Of a DNA stretch of 6,093 nucleotides, positions 1 through 6,093 are shown in pieces. Positions within the stretch are counted from its first letter, which is position 1. Every line of letters starts with the position of its first letter. Below the pieces are notes generated by a model, which saw only the letters and a list, made by a program, of their open reading frames with translations, was not told the origin of the DNA and did not search any database. A program made the position numbers and the translations under genes. Source of the DNA: Mesorhizobium sp. (GTDB lineage: Bacteria; Pseudomonadota; Alphaproteobacteria; Rhizobiales; Rhizobiaceae); assembly GCA_030698645.1 (NCBI GenBank), contig JAUYMV010000649.1, forward strand, positions 1-6,093, given 5' to 3'.

Positions 1-39
1 TGCCGGCAGGCGCGGGGGCCGGTGACGGGGCCAGCCAAG

Positions 40-69
40 AAAAAACCGGCCGCGGATGACCGCGGCCGG
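40..69 (-). terminator. Rho-independent terminator of the TRAP receptor gene
   Basis: A perfect 10-bp GC-only stem (46-55 pairs with 60-69) closes a 4-base loop (56-59). Read on the minus strand it is followed at once by six T residues (complement of 40-45). It begins 28 bases after the receptor stop codon at 98-100, which is the expected geometry for an intrinsic terminator of that gene. There is no T-run on the plus-strand side, so it should act in one direction only. Bases 1-39 to its left are too short to assign to any gene. Confidence 0.9.
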
Positions 70-97
70 CTGCATTGTGGAACCCGAATGGGTGGAG

Positions 98-1126
98 CTA
101 CTTCGAATACTTCTCGATCAGCGCGGTAGCCTCCTGGACCAGCGCCTTGCCGTCCTTGCCTTTGGCGGTGATCTCGGCTTCCCACGCCTCGATCAGCGGC
201 GCGGCGGCGTCTTTCCAACGCTTGGTCTCGGCTTCATCCAGCGTGATGATGTTGTTGCCGAGCTTCTCGGCGATCGCCTTGCCGGCGAGATCGCCCTGAT
301 CCATCGCCTTGCCGAAGTAGGCGGCGGCCTCGATGCCCGAATTGTCATCGATGACCTTCTTCAGGTCGTCGGGCAGCTTGTCATAGGACGCCTTGTTCAT
401 GGCAACCACGAAGGTCTGCGTGTAGAGGCCGTTCTTGCCTGAGAAACCGGTGTGGTTCTTGACCAGTTCGCTGACCTTGAGCGAGGGCGTCACTTCCCAC
501 GGGATGGTCGTCGCGTCGATCACGCCCTTGGAGAGCGCCTCGGAGACCGCCGGCACGGGCATGCCGACCGGCGTCGAGCCGAGCTTCTCGAGCATCAGAT
601 TGATGACGCGCGAACCGCCGCGGATCTTCAGCCCGTTCATGTCCTCGAGCTTGTTGACGGGGTTCTTGGAGTGGATCATGCCGGGGCCGTGGGCGTGCCA
701 GGCGATGACCTTGACGTCCTTGAACTCGTCCATGCAGTTCTTTTCGCAGTACTCCTGCAATGCGCGCGAGGTCGCTTCGCCGTTCGTCATCATGAAGGGC
801 AGCTCGAAGGCCTCCGTCGACGGGAAGCGGCCCGGCGTGTAGCCGATGACCGTCCAGATGATGTCGACGACGCCGTCCTTGGCCTGGTCGAACAATTCCG
901 GCGGCTTGCCGCCGAGAGCCATGGCGTCGAACTGGTCGATCTTGATGCGGCCGCCCGACTCCTTCATCACCTTCTCGGCCCAGGGCTTCAGCGCCTTGCT
1001 GGGTATGGTCGCCTGCGGCGGCAGCATCTGGTGCAGCTTCAGCGTCACGTCCTGTGCCAGCGACGCGACGGTCGTCGCGCCGAATGCCAACGCGGCGCCA
1101 ACCAATATGCCTGTCAGTCTGTTCAT
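98..1126 (-). CDS. TRAP transporter substrate-binding protein, DctP family
   Basis: This is a 342-residue periplasmic solute receptor for a tripartite ATP-independent periplasmic (TRAP) transporter; it captures a carboxylate-type ligand for a DctQ/DctM membrane complex. Residues 1-24 look like a Sec signal peptide (Arg near the N-terminus, hydrophobic core, Ser-Leu-Ala before the likely cut). The mature part has typical DctP features: an ALGG-KPPELFDQ segment near 70-81, an AFELPFM segment near 106-112, and GLKIRG at 165-170. By family precedent R169 is the conserved arginine that contacts the ligand carboxylate. A DATTIPWE stretch (204-211) lies at the second ligand-contact region. The start is set by GGGAGG (complement of 1133-1138) six bases before ATG. 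Length is normal for the family. C127 and C131 form a CxxxC pair. No membrane subunit gene is visible beside it. The family call is firm; the ligand is unknown. Confidence 0.93.
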   Translation of the reverse strand: MNRLTGILVGAALAFGATTVASLAQDVTLKLHQMLPPQATIPSKALKPWAEKVMKESGGRIKIDQFDAMALGGKPPELFDQAKDGVVDIIWTVIGYTPGRFPSTEAFELPFMMTNGEATSRALQEYCEKNCMDEFKDVKVIAWHAHGPGMIHSKNPVNKLEDMNGLKIRGGSRVINLMLEKLGSTPVGMPVPAVSEALSKGVIDATTIPWEVTPSLKVSELVKNHTGFSGKNGLYTQTFVVAMNKASYDKLPDDLKKVIDDNSGIEAAAYFGKAMDQGDLAGKAIAEKLGNNIITLDEAETKRWKDAAAPLIEAWEAEITAKGKDGKALVQEATALIEKYSK

Positions 1127-1162
1127 GTCATTCCTCCCTTTGTGGACGTCTCTTCCGCCCGA

Positions 1163-1194
1163 TTGTTATATGAAAGTACAAAATTCGGAACTGT
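1163..1194 (-). promoter_or_regulatory. Candidate promoter/operator of the TRAP receptor gene
   Basis: On the minus strand TATAAC (complement of 1165-1170) resembles a -10 box about 40 bases before the start codon, although the -35 position holds only a weak match (around 1188-1193). The same bases lie in an imperfect 19-bp palindrome, TTGT...ACAA (1163-1181), with 6 of 9 pairs matching. TTGT/ACAA half-sites are typical of GntR-family operators, and GntR regulators often control TRAP genes. The overlap of -10 and palindrome would suit repression. This is inference from short motifs. Confidence 0.3.
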
Positions 1195-1447
1195 TTTTTT
1201 CACGCCGGTCGCTCCACATGAAATCCCGGACCAGCGGCCCGTCCGACACGGTTCCTTCGTCTCTCCGCAGCATACGTCCCGCCGGTCGATCGCGCCAGTG
1301 CGACCCGCCGGGGTGGATAATCGCCATGCAGGCCTTTGCGGATTCGCCGATCAAAGCCGCGTCGACAGGGCGGCCGCATACGGGCTATCTGTCGGCCATT
1401 CGACCGCGGGCCGATTCCTGGCGCCGCGCTGTATGTACGCAAGCCCC

Positions 1448-1452
1448 GGAGG
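1448..1452 (+). promoter_or_regulatory. Ribosome binding site fixing the methyltransferase start
   Basis: GGAGG sits six bases before the ATG at 1459. The reading frame stays open upstream to an ATG at 1336, but that one has no comparable ribosome site, and the conserved family N-terminus (RADHVGS) begins only after 1459. The 1459 start is therefore preferred. Confidence 0.85.
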
Positions 1453-1458
1453 ACCTCC

Positions 1459-2574
1459 ATGTCAAAGCCACCCTACCGCGCCGATCACGTCGGCAGCCTG
1501 TTGCGTCCGGACTCGGTCAGGCAGGCGCGCAAGGCGTTCTTCGAGGACGGCAGGATCGGCGCGGAGGATCTGGCCGAGATCGAGGACGAGGCGATCCGCG
1601 ACGCCATCGATCTGCAGGAACAGGCGGGGCTGCTCGCGGTCACCGACGGCGAGATCCGCCGTTCCTTCTGGCACTACGATTTCATGGGCGGGCTCGAGGG
1701 ATTCGAGCTGGAAAAGCGCGACGAAGGGGTGCAGTTCCAGGGGGCCCGGCTACGGCCCATCTTCCCGACCATCAAGGAGAAGCTGGATTTTCCCGCCGAC
1801 CATCCGATGCTGGCGCACTATAAATTCGTCGCCTCGCACACCAGCGTGACGCCGAAGATTTCCATTCCGGGCCCGTCCTGCTGCCATTTCCGCACCGCGA
1901 AGGCCGACATCCATCCGAGGGAATACAAGGATCCGGAGGTGCTGTTCGCCGATCTGGCCGCGACCTACAAGAAGGCCGTCCAGGCGTTCTACGACGCCGG
2001 CTGCCGCTATCTCCAGATGGACGACATCTTCTTCGCCTATCTCTGCGATCCCAAGCACCGCGCCGCCAAGCAGGCCGAAGGCCAGGACCCCGACTGGCTG
2101 ATCGAACGCTATGCGTGGATGATGCACGAGGCGATCAAGGACCGGCCGGACGACATGCTGATCGCCATGCACATGTGCCGCGGCAACTTCCAGTCGACGC
2201 ATGCGGCCGAGGGCGCCTACGACCCGGCCGCCGACGCGATCTTCAACCAGACCGGCGTCGACGTCTACTTCATGGAATACGATACGGACCGGGCCGGCGG
2301 CCTGGAGCCGCTGCGCCTTCTGCCGAAGGGCGACAAGCGCGTGCTGCCGGGCTTCATCACGACCAAGACGGGCGATCTGGAAAAGCTCGACGATCTGAAA
2401 CGCAAGTTCGACGCCGCGTCGAAGTTCGCCGATATCGGCCAGCTCGGCATCGCGCCGCAATGCGGCTTCGCGTCGACCGAGGAAGGCAACAAGATCACCG
2501 TGGACGACCAGCGCCGCAAGCTCGATCTGGTTGTCAGAACCGCCGAAGCGATCTGGGGCGGGGTCGACAAATAG
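1459..2574 (+). CDS. MetE C-terminal-domain-like zinc methyltransferase
   Basis: This 371-residue cytosolic protein belongs to the cobalamin-independent methionine synthase family, catalytic-domain-only branch (YxjG/YxjH-like). Full MetE is about 750 residues; only the C-terminal barrel is present here. The N-terminus RADHVGSLLRP (7-17) matches the segment that holds homocysteine. E65 in DGEIRR and D188 in QMDD fit the acidic substrate contacts. The four zinc ligands of MetE (His, Cys, Glu, Cys) align with H238 and C240 in HMCRGN, E273 in MEYDT and C335 in APQCGF, so a working zinc-thiolate centre is expected. The likely reaction is alkyl transfer to a thiol such as homocysteine. The methyl donor is uncertain, because the N-terminal half of MetE that helps bind folate is missing. 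Other zinc alkyltransferases share this fold, for example epoxyalkane:coenzyme M transferase. It is divergent from the TRAP receptor gene and convergent with the cyclase gene. The family call is firm; the substrate is not. Confidence 0.88.
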   Translation: MSKPPYRADHVGSLLRPDSVRQARKAFFEDGRIGAEDLAEIEDEAIRDAIDLQEQAGLLAVTDGEIRRSFWHYDFMGGLEGFELEKRDEGVQFQGARLRPIFPTIKEKLDFPADHPMLAHYKFVASHTSVTPKISIPGPSCCHFRTAKADIHPREYKDPEVLFADLAATYKKAVQAFYDAGCRYLQMDDIFFAYLCDPKHRAAKQAEGQDPDWLIERYAWMMHEAIKDRPDDMLIAMHMCRGNFQSTHAAEGAYDPAADAIFNQTGVDVYFMEYDTDRAGGLEPLRLLPKGDKRVLPGFITTKTGDLEKLDDLKRKFDAASKFADIGQLGIAPQCGFASTEEGNKITVDDQRRKLDLVVRTAEAIWGGVDK

Positions 2575-2589
2575 GGCGAGGCTTGCCGT

Positions 2590-2627
2590 CCGGTCCGAGC
2601 CGCCGGCCTCAGGCCGCCCGGTCCGAG
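2590..2627. repeat. Short direct repeat and small hairpin at the convergent gene ends
   Basis: The 10-base word CCGGTCCGAG occurs at 2590-2599 and again at 2618-2627, 28 bases apart. Between the copies is a 5-bp stem with a 3-base loop (2604-2608 with 2612-2616) that overlaps the cyclase stop codon (complement of 2609-2611). There is no T-run on either side, so it is not a classic intrinsic terminator. The second repeat copy lies inside the cyclase C-terminal codons. It may be chance in GC-rich DNA. Confidence 0.35.
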
Positions 2628-3607
2628 TTCCGGTAGAGGCTGAATCGGCCGCGGCCGCTCGACTTGCTCAGATACATCGCGGTATCCGCCTTGCGCAGCA
2701 GATCGTCGGAATCGGTGCCATCTCCCGGCGCGACCGCGATGCCAATGCTGAGGCCGATATTGACCTTTTCGCCGGCGATGTCGAACGGCTTCGACACGGC
2801 GGCGAGCACCCGGTTGGCGAGAGTGACGGCGTCCTTCGTCTCGCGGATGCCGGTCTGGACGATGGCGAATTCATCTCCGCCGAGGCGCGCGGCGGTGTCG
2901 TTCTTGCGCACCGTGCCGAGCAGCCGGGACGAGATCGCCACCAGCAGTTCGTCGCCGGCCTTGTGGCCGAGCTGGTCGTTGACCGGCTTGAAGCCGTCGA
3001 CGTCGAGATAGTGGACCGCCATCACCGCGCCACGGCCGGCGAGCGCGACGGCCTGATCCAGGCGGTCGCGGAAAAGCACCCGATTGGGCAGACTGGTGAG
3101 CGCGTCATGCTGCGCCATGTGGGCAATGAGCTGCTGGTTGCGGCGCTGTTCCGTGACGTCGAGATAGATCGTCACGAAGCCGCCGCCTGCGATCGGCACG
3201 CCGCGCACCTCGAGAACCGTGCCATTCGGCCGCGTGCGCTCGTAGACATGCGGCTGGCGCTCGCGCGCCAGTTCCATCTTGCGGGCGACGATGGTTTCGA
3301 TGTCGCCCGGCCCATATTCGCCGCGTGTCGCATTGAACCGGAACAGATCCTCCATCGACGGGTAGCCGCCGGCCATCAGGTCGGGCGGGTAGTCGAGCAG
3401 GGTCTTCTGCTGCTCGTTGCAGAGCACCATGCGCAGGTCCCTGTCGAACAGCGAGATACCGCCCGGAAAGTTGTCGACCACCGCCTCCAGCAGACGGATG
3501 CGCTCGCGCTGGCTGTCGACCAGCGACGCGATGGCGCCGATCGCTTCGGCGAGGCCTTCGAGACCCGGCAGCGTGCCCGACGGAAGGACCGCCCGCAGAT
3601 TCGTCAT
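2609..3607 (-). CDS. PAS-GGDEF diguanylate cyclase
   Basis: This 332-residue protein should make cyclic di-GMP from two GTP. It has no signal peptide or membrane span, so it is cytosolic. Residues 15-45 are a probable helix. A PAS_7-type sensor domain follows at about 40-155, with family-typical stretches FPGGISLFDRDLR, RGEYGPGD and PNGTVLEVRG-PIAGGGFV, ending in the DVTEQR exit motif. The GGDEF domain spans about 162-328, opening with HDALTSLPNR. LDVDGFKPVND (201-211) supplies metal and guanine contacts, and the active site is an intact GGDEF at 243-247. RKND (234-237), five residues before GGDEF, matches the RxxD product-inhibition site. There is no EAL domain. The start codon at 3605-3607 has only a weak GGAG ten bases upstream; the next Met lies inside the PAS domain, so no later start fits. 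The PAS ligand is unknown. Confidence 0.95.
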   Translation of the reverse strand: MTNLRAVLPSGTLPGLEGLAEAIGAIASLVDSQRERIRLLEAVVDNFPGGISLFDRDLRMVLCNEQQKTLLDYPPDLMAGGYPSMEDLFRFNATRGEYGPGDIETIVARKMELARERQPHVYERTRPNGTVLEVRGVPIAGGGFVTIYLDVTEQRRNQQLIAHMAQHDALTSLPNRVLFRDRLDQAVALAGRGAVMAVHYLDVDGFKPVNDQLGHKAGDELLVAISSRLLGTVRKNDTAARLGGDEFAIVQTGIRETKDAVTLANRVLAAVSKPFDIAGEKVNIGLSIGIAVAPGDGTDSDDLLRKADTAMYLSKSSGRGRFSLYRNSDRAA

Positions 3608-3665
3608 CGTTGCGCTGCTCCAAATGCCTTGCCGGCGACGGGCTGGGGAATTCGATGGCTACCGG

Positions 3666-3686
3666 CTTGGTATCTCGATTGCCAAG
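3666..3686. promoter_or_regulatory. Imperfect inverted repeat upstream of the cyclase gene
   Basis: CTTGG at 3666-3670 and CCAAG at 3682-3686 form 5-bp perfect arms around an 11-base centre, 59 bases before the cyclase start codon. Its placement would suit an operator. No convincing -10/-35 pair was found beside it on the minus strand. The evidence is weak. Confidence 0.2.
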
Positions 3687-3759
3687 GTTAGACGGGATTG
3701 ATTGAGGAGTATTTAACCAAGCGCAGTTCCTGCCCCTGCGGCGGGCCGCGGATTCGCCG

Positions 3760-3788
3760 TTGAAGGCCGCACGCCTATCGGCTATGAG
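3760..3788 (+). promoter_or_regulatory. Candidate promoter of tRNA-Arg
   Basis: TTGAAG (3760-3765) and TATGAG (3783-3788) are separated by exactly 17 bases. This gives a plausible housekeeping-sigma promoter that would start transcription near 3795, about 50 bases before the mature tRNA. Each hexamer has four matches to the standard consensus. Confidence 0.4.
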
Positions 3789-3847
3789 GTCGGCTGTGGG
3801 ACGCGCGCCGCGCGCGGGTCTGCCCCGGCAATCCGCCCACCCGGCTT

Positions 3848-3924
<77 letters not shown>

Positions 3925-4214
3925 ATGATTTCAGATAATTGACCGACCTGTCCAGGCGTTGAAGCTTCGGGGAAAAATCTTCGCAGGCAATATGTCACCC
4001 GCGCAGCTGTGCGGTCGTCGATCAGGGCAGGCGGTCAACTCGGGGGCCGCGTGATGCGTTGACTCGGCGCATTCCAGTTCTTGGATATCGGGGTCCTCGG
4101 TCGTTGCGCGGCAGATCCGAGCAAGGGCCAGCTGGCGCTGGGTGTGATCGCCTCACCGGGGACATCTGCGCGGGGCGTGTCGCCGCGACGGTCGTACGCG
4201 CAATCCGGTGCAAT

Positions 4215-4235
4215 AAATTTCAACATTGGAAATTT
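4215..4235. promoter_or_regulatory. 21-bp palindrome, candidate operator
   Basis: AAATTTC (4215-4221) and GAAATTT (4229-4235) form 7-bp perfect arms around a 7-base centre, in an AT-rich patch of otherwise GC-rich DNA. Because AAATTT is itself palindromic, AAATTTCA also recurs as a direct repeat with a 15-base period (4215-4222, 4230-4237). It sits 138 bases before the binding-protein start and just upstream of TTGACA at 4248, a suitable place for a regulator site or an UP-like element. The cognate regulator is not in the window. Confidence 0.4.
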
Positions 4236-4247
4236 CATGCGAAGCGA

Positions 4248-4300
4248 TTGACAACGCTCGCGCACGCTGGCACATCCGTCACGTCGCGATAATTGTCGCG
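4248..4300 (+). promoter_or_regulatory. Candidate promoter/operator of the ABC operon
   Basis: A perfect TTGACA (4248-4253) resembles a -35 box, but the hexamer 17 bases on (CACATC) is a poor -10. GATAAT (4288-4293) is a good -10 match, but lies too far from TTGACA (34 bases) and has no good -35 of its own. GATAAT falls inside a 16-bp near-palindrome at 4285-4300 (CGCGATAATTGTCGCG, 7 of 8 pairs), which could be a repressor site over the -10. Which hexamer is used cannot be decided by reading alone. Confidence 0.35.
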
Positions 4301-4361
4301 CAATGAAATATCTTGCATCCGTCCGAAGGCTTGCCAGCATTCGCGGAAGGCGGGAGACAAC

Positions 4362-4367
4362 GGGAGG
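4362..4367 (+). promoter_or_regulatory. Ribosome binding site fixing the binding-protein start
   Basis: GGGAGG lies five bases before the ATG at 4373. An in-frame ATG at 4313 lacks such a site and would put 20 polar, charged residues ahead of a good signal peptide, so 4373 is preferred. Confidence 0.85.
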
Positions 4368-4372
4368 AGACA

Positions 4373-5392
4373 ATGAAGAGTTTTGGACTGGCCGGGCCCT
4401 TGGCCGCGGCGACGATGACGCTTGCCCTCGTCTCGGCGGGGGACGCTTTCGCCCAGAGCAAATTCCAGTGCGAACCAGGCGAAACCTACATCATGAACGT
4501 CATGGTTTCGGCCCACCCCTACTGGGTGCCGGTCTACCAGGGCTTCAAGCAGGCGGCCGAGGCGATGGGCTGCAAGACGGTCTTCTCGGGTACGCCCGAC
4601 TACGACATCACCAAGCAGATCGCCTCGTTCGAACAGGACCTGGTCAAGAACCCGGCCGGCATCCTGCTCCACCCGATGCAGTCGGATCCGTTCATCGAGC
4701 CGATCAACCGCGCCATCGACGGCGGCGTCGACGTGGTGACGTTTGCCGCCGACTCGCCGAAGTCCAAGCGCACCGCCTACATCACGTCGGACAATCTGGC
4801 CGAGGCGAAGTTCGCGGCCGAGGAGATCGTCAAGCAGGTCGGCGACAGCGCGGAATACGCTGTCCTCGAGAATCCGGGCCAGAGCAACCATGACCTGCGG
4901 GTCACGGCGCTCATCGCCTATATGGAGAAAAACTATCCCAACATGAAGCTGGTCGGCCGCCAGGCGTCCAACCAGGACAGCAATGCCGCCAACCGGGCGA
5001 CCGCGTCGATCCTGCAGGCCAATCCAAACCTGAAGGCGATGTGGATTCCCGAAGCCGGCTCGGCCGAGGGCGCCGTCGCGGCGGTGCTCGAGGCCAAGGC
5101 CAAGGTGCTGATCCTGCACGCCGACGTCACGCCGGCGACGCTGGAGCACATCAAGGCCGGCAACATCCACATGTCGCTCAACCCGAACCAGGGCGTCCAG
5201 GGCTTCATGGGCTTCATCGCCACCTTCCTGGCGGCGCATCCCGACATGTTCGACCCGTTCAACGACTACAAAGTCTCGGGCTACAATCCGATGCAGATCC
5301 CGTTCATCGACAACGGGTTCGCTGTCATCACCAAGGAGAACGCCGACTCCTTCGACCTGAACAAATACATGGAAGGACGCGATCCGAGCTGA
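4373..5392 (+). CDS. CUT2-type sugar ABC transporter periplasmic binding protein
   Basis: This 339-residue periplasmic receptor of the Peripla_BP_4 (ribose/xylose/galactose-type) fold captures a sugar or similar small ligand and delivers it to a membrane ABC complex. Residues 1-27 form a signal peptide ending AFA. The first lobe opens with [13 protein letters not shown] (39-51), the usual first strand plus ligand-side aromatics. [10 protein letters not shown] (98-107) and VVTFAADSP (121-129) match the conserved lobe strands, where D127 is a plausible ligand contact. Later come [10 protein letters not shown] (165-174) and, at the second lobe, [15 protein letters not shown] (249-263) with [11 protein letters not shown] (270-280). 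C33 and C67 could form a disulfide. The ATPase gene starts 82 bases downstream, with a large hairpin between. Length is typical. The family call is firm; I would not name the sugar, and related receptors also bind polyols or autoinducer-2. Confidence 0.9.
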   Translation: MKSFGLAGPLAAATMTLALVSAGDAFAQSKFQCEPGETYIMNVMVSAHPYWVPVYQGFKQAAEAMGCKTVFSGTPDYDITKQIASFEQDLVKNPAGILLHPMQSDPFIEPINRAIDGGVDVVTFAADSPKSKRTAYITSDNLAEAKFAAEEIVKQVGDSAEYAVLENPGQSNHDLRVTALIAYMEKNYPNMKLVGRQASNQDSNAANRATASILQANPNLKAMWIPEAGSAEGAVAAVLEAKAKVLILHADVTPATLEHIKAGNIHMSLNPNQGVQGFMGFIATFLAAHPDMFDPFNDYKVSGYNPMQIPFIDNGFAVITKENADSFDLNKYMEGRDPS

Positions 5393-5411
5393 GCGCGGCG
5401 GACCGCATCGA

Positions 5412-5446
5412 CGATGCCCGCGCCACGCTTCGCGGCGCGGGCATCG
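5412..5446 (+). promoter_or_regulatory. Intercistronic 13-bp hairpin between receptor and ATPase genes
   Basis: Bases 5412-5424 pair perfectly with 5434-5446 (13 bp, mostly G-C) around a 9-base loop, beginning 20 bases after the receptor stop codon. No T-run follows, so it is unlikely to be an efficient intrinsic terminator. By analogy with hairpins after binding-protein genes in other ABC operons (for example malE-malF), it probably protects the 3' end of the receptor message so that receptor is made in excess over the membrane components. Partial attenuation is the alternative. Confidence 0.75.
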
Positions 5447-5474
5447 CAAGCCCCATTCATCATGGAACGGAAAA

Positions 5475-6093
<619 letters not shown>

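Larger units (their letters stand above)
1127..1458. other. Divergent intergenic region, receptor gene / methyltransferase gene
   Basis: This 332-base gap lies between two divergently transcribed genes. The part near the receptor gene (about 1161-1200) is markedly AT-rich against a GC-rich background and includes a run of seven T. It also holds a GATAAT hexamer at 1316-1321, resembling a -10 box for the plus-strand gene but without a good -35 at 16-18 bp. Five-base arms GGTCG/CGACC lie at 1284-1288 and 1301-1305, and TCGGCC/GGCCGA at 1392-1397 and 1409-1414. I see no SAM or cobalamin riboswitch that I can recognise and no convincing small gene; short open frames here lack good ribosome sites. 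Confidence 0.6.
3925..4372 (+). other. Gene-free region before the ABC uptake operon
   Basis: In these 448 bases I see no protein gene: short open frames lack ribosome sites and recognisable family motifs. The left part (3925-4200) is GC-rich with only minor inverted repeats, for example ATGCG/CGCAT within 4054-4072, and no clear terminator for the tRNA. The right part (4205-4305) looks regulatory: an AT-rich patch with a 21-bp palindrome, a TTGACA hexamer, and a second palindrome holding GATAAT, all upstream of the binding-protein gene. These are listed separately. Confidence 0.6.

Noticed and set aside
1166..1354. 62-codon minus-strand open frame in the divergent intergenic region
   Set aside because: It has no good ribosome site, no recognisable motif, and would overlap the likely promoter of the receptor gene.
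1200..1458. Possible SAM-II or cobalamin riboswitch ahead of the methyltransferase gene
   Set aside because: I looked because methionine genes in Alphaproteobacteria often carry one, but found neither the SAM-II core pattern nor a convincing B12 box with supporting stems.
452..1849. 465-codon plus-strand open frame across the receptor gene and divergent region
   Set aside because: It is antisense to the TRAP receptor and out of frame with the methyltransferase start, with Arg-rich shadow composition and no family motif.
2531..3691. 386-codon plus-strand open frame over the cyclase gene
   Set aside because: It is antisense to a clear PAS-GGDEF gene and overlaps the end of the methyltransferase gene; the His/Arg/Asp-rich composition is that of a shadow frame.
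4268..4282. Sigma-54 promoter suggested by TGGCAC at 4268-4273
   Set aside because: The required GC element ten bases after the GG is missing (AC is found there), so the -24/-12 pattern is not met.
5462..5474. Alternative ATPase start at ATG 5462
   Set aside because: It is in a different frame from the Walker A and B motifs and gives an arginine-rich non-homologous peptide.

Overview
The window looks like GC-rich alphaproteobacterial chromosome, most likely Hyphomicrobiales (Rhizobiales) or a close relative. The basis is strong G/C preference at third codon positions, a PAS_7-GGDEF protein of a type common in that class, and side-by-side TRAP and CUT2-type ABC uptake systems. The taxon is an inference from gene style, not from a marker gene.

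Layout from left to right. (1) Positions 40-1126, minus strand: a complete TRAP transporter solute receptor (DctP family), with a strong ribosome binding site and its own rho-independent terminator directly behind the stop. No DctQ or DctM membrane gene is visible. (2) Positions 1127-1458: a gene-free divergent control region with an AT-rich island near the receptor gene. (3) Positions 1459-2574, plus strand: a zinc-dependent methyltransferase equivalent to only the catalytic C-terminal half of cobalamin-independent methionine synthase. (4) Positions 2609-3607, minus strand: a cytosolic PAS-GGDEF diguanylate cyclase with intact active site and inhibitory site, convergent with the methyltransferase across a 34-base gap. 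(5) Positions 3848-3924: tRNA-Arg(CCG) with encoded CCA. (6) Positions 3925-4372: a gene-free region whose right part carries two palindromes and promoter-like hexamers. (7) Positions 4373-6093, plus strand: the start of a CUT2 (ribose/xylose-type) ABC uptake operon. It holds a periplasmic binding protein, a 13-bp perfect intercistronic hairpin, and the first part of the ATPase gene, which the right edge cuts. The permease genes would lie beyond the window.

Functionally this is a nutrient-acquisition neighbourhood: two periplasmic receptors of different transporter classes, one possible thiol or one-carbon methyltransferase, and a c-di-GMP signalling enzyme. The substrates cannot be read from sequence alone. 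I found no defence system, mobile element, CRISPR array or clearly new system. The points most worth a second look are the MetE catalytic-half enzyme divergent from an apparently orphan TRAP receptor, the intercistronic hairpin, and the unassigned palindromes before the ABC operon.
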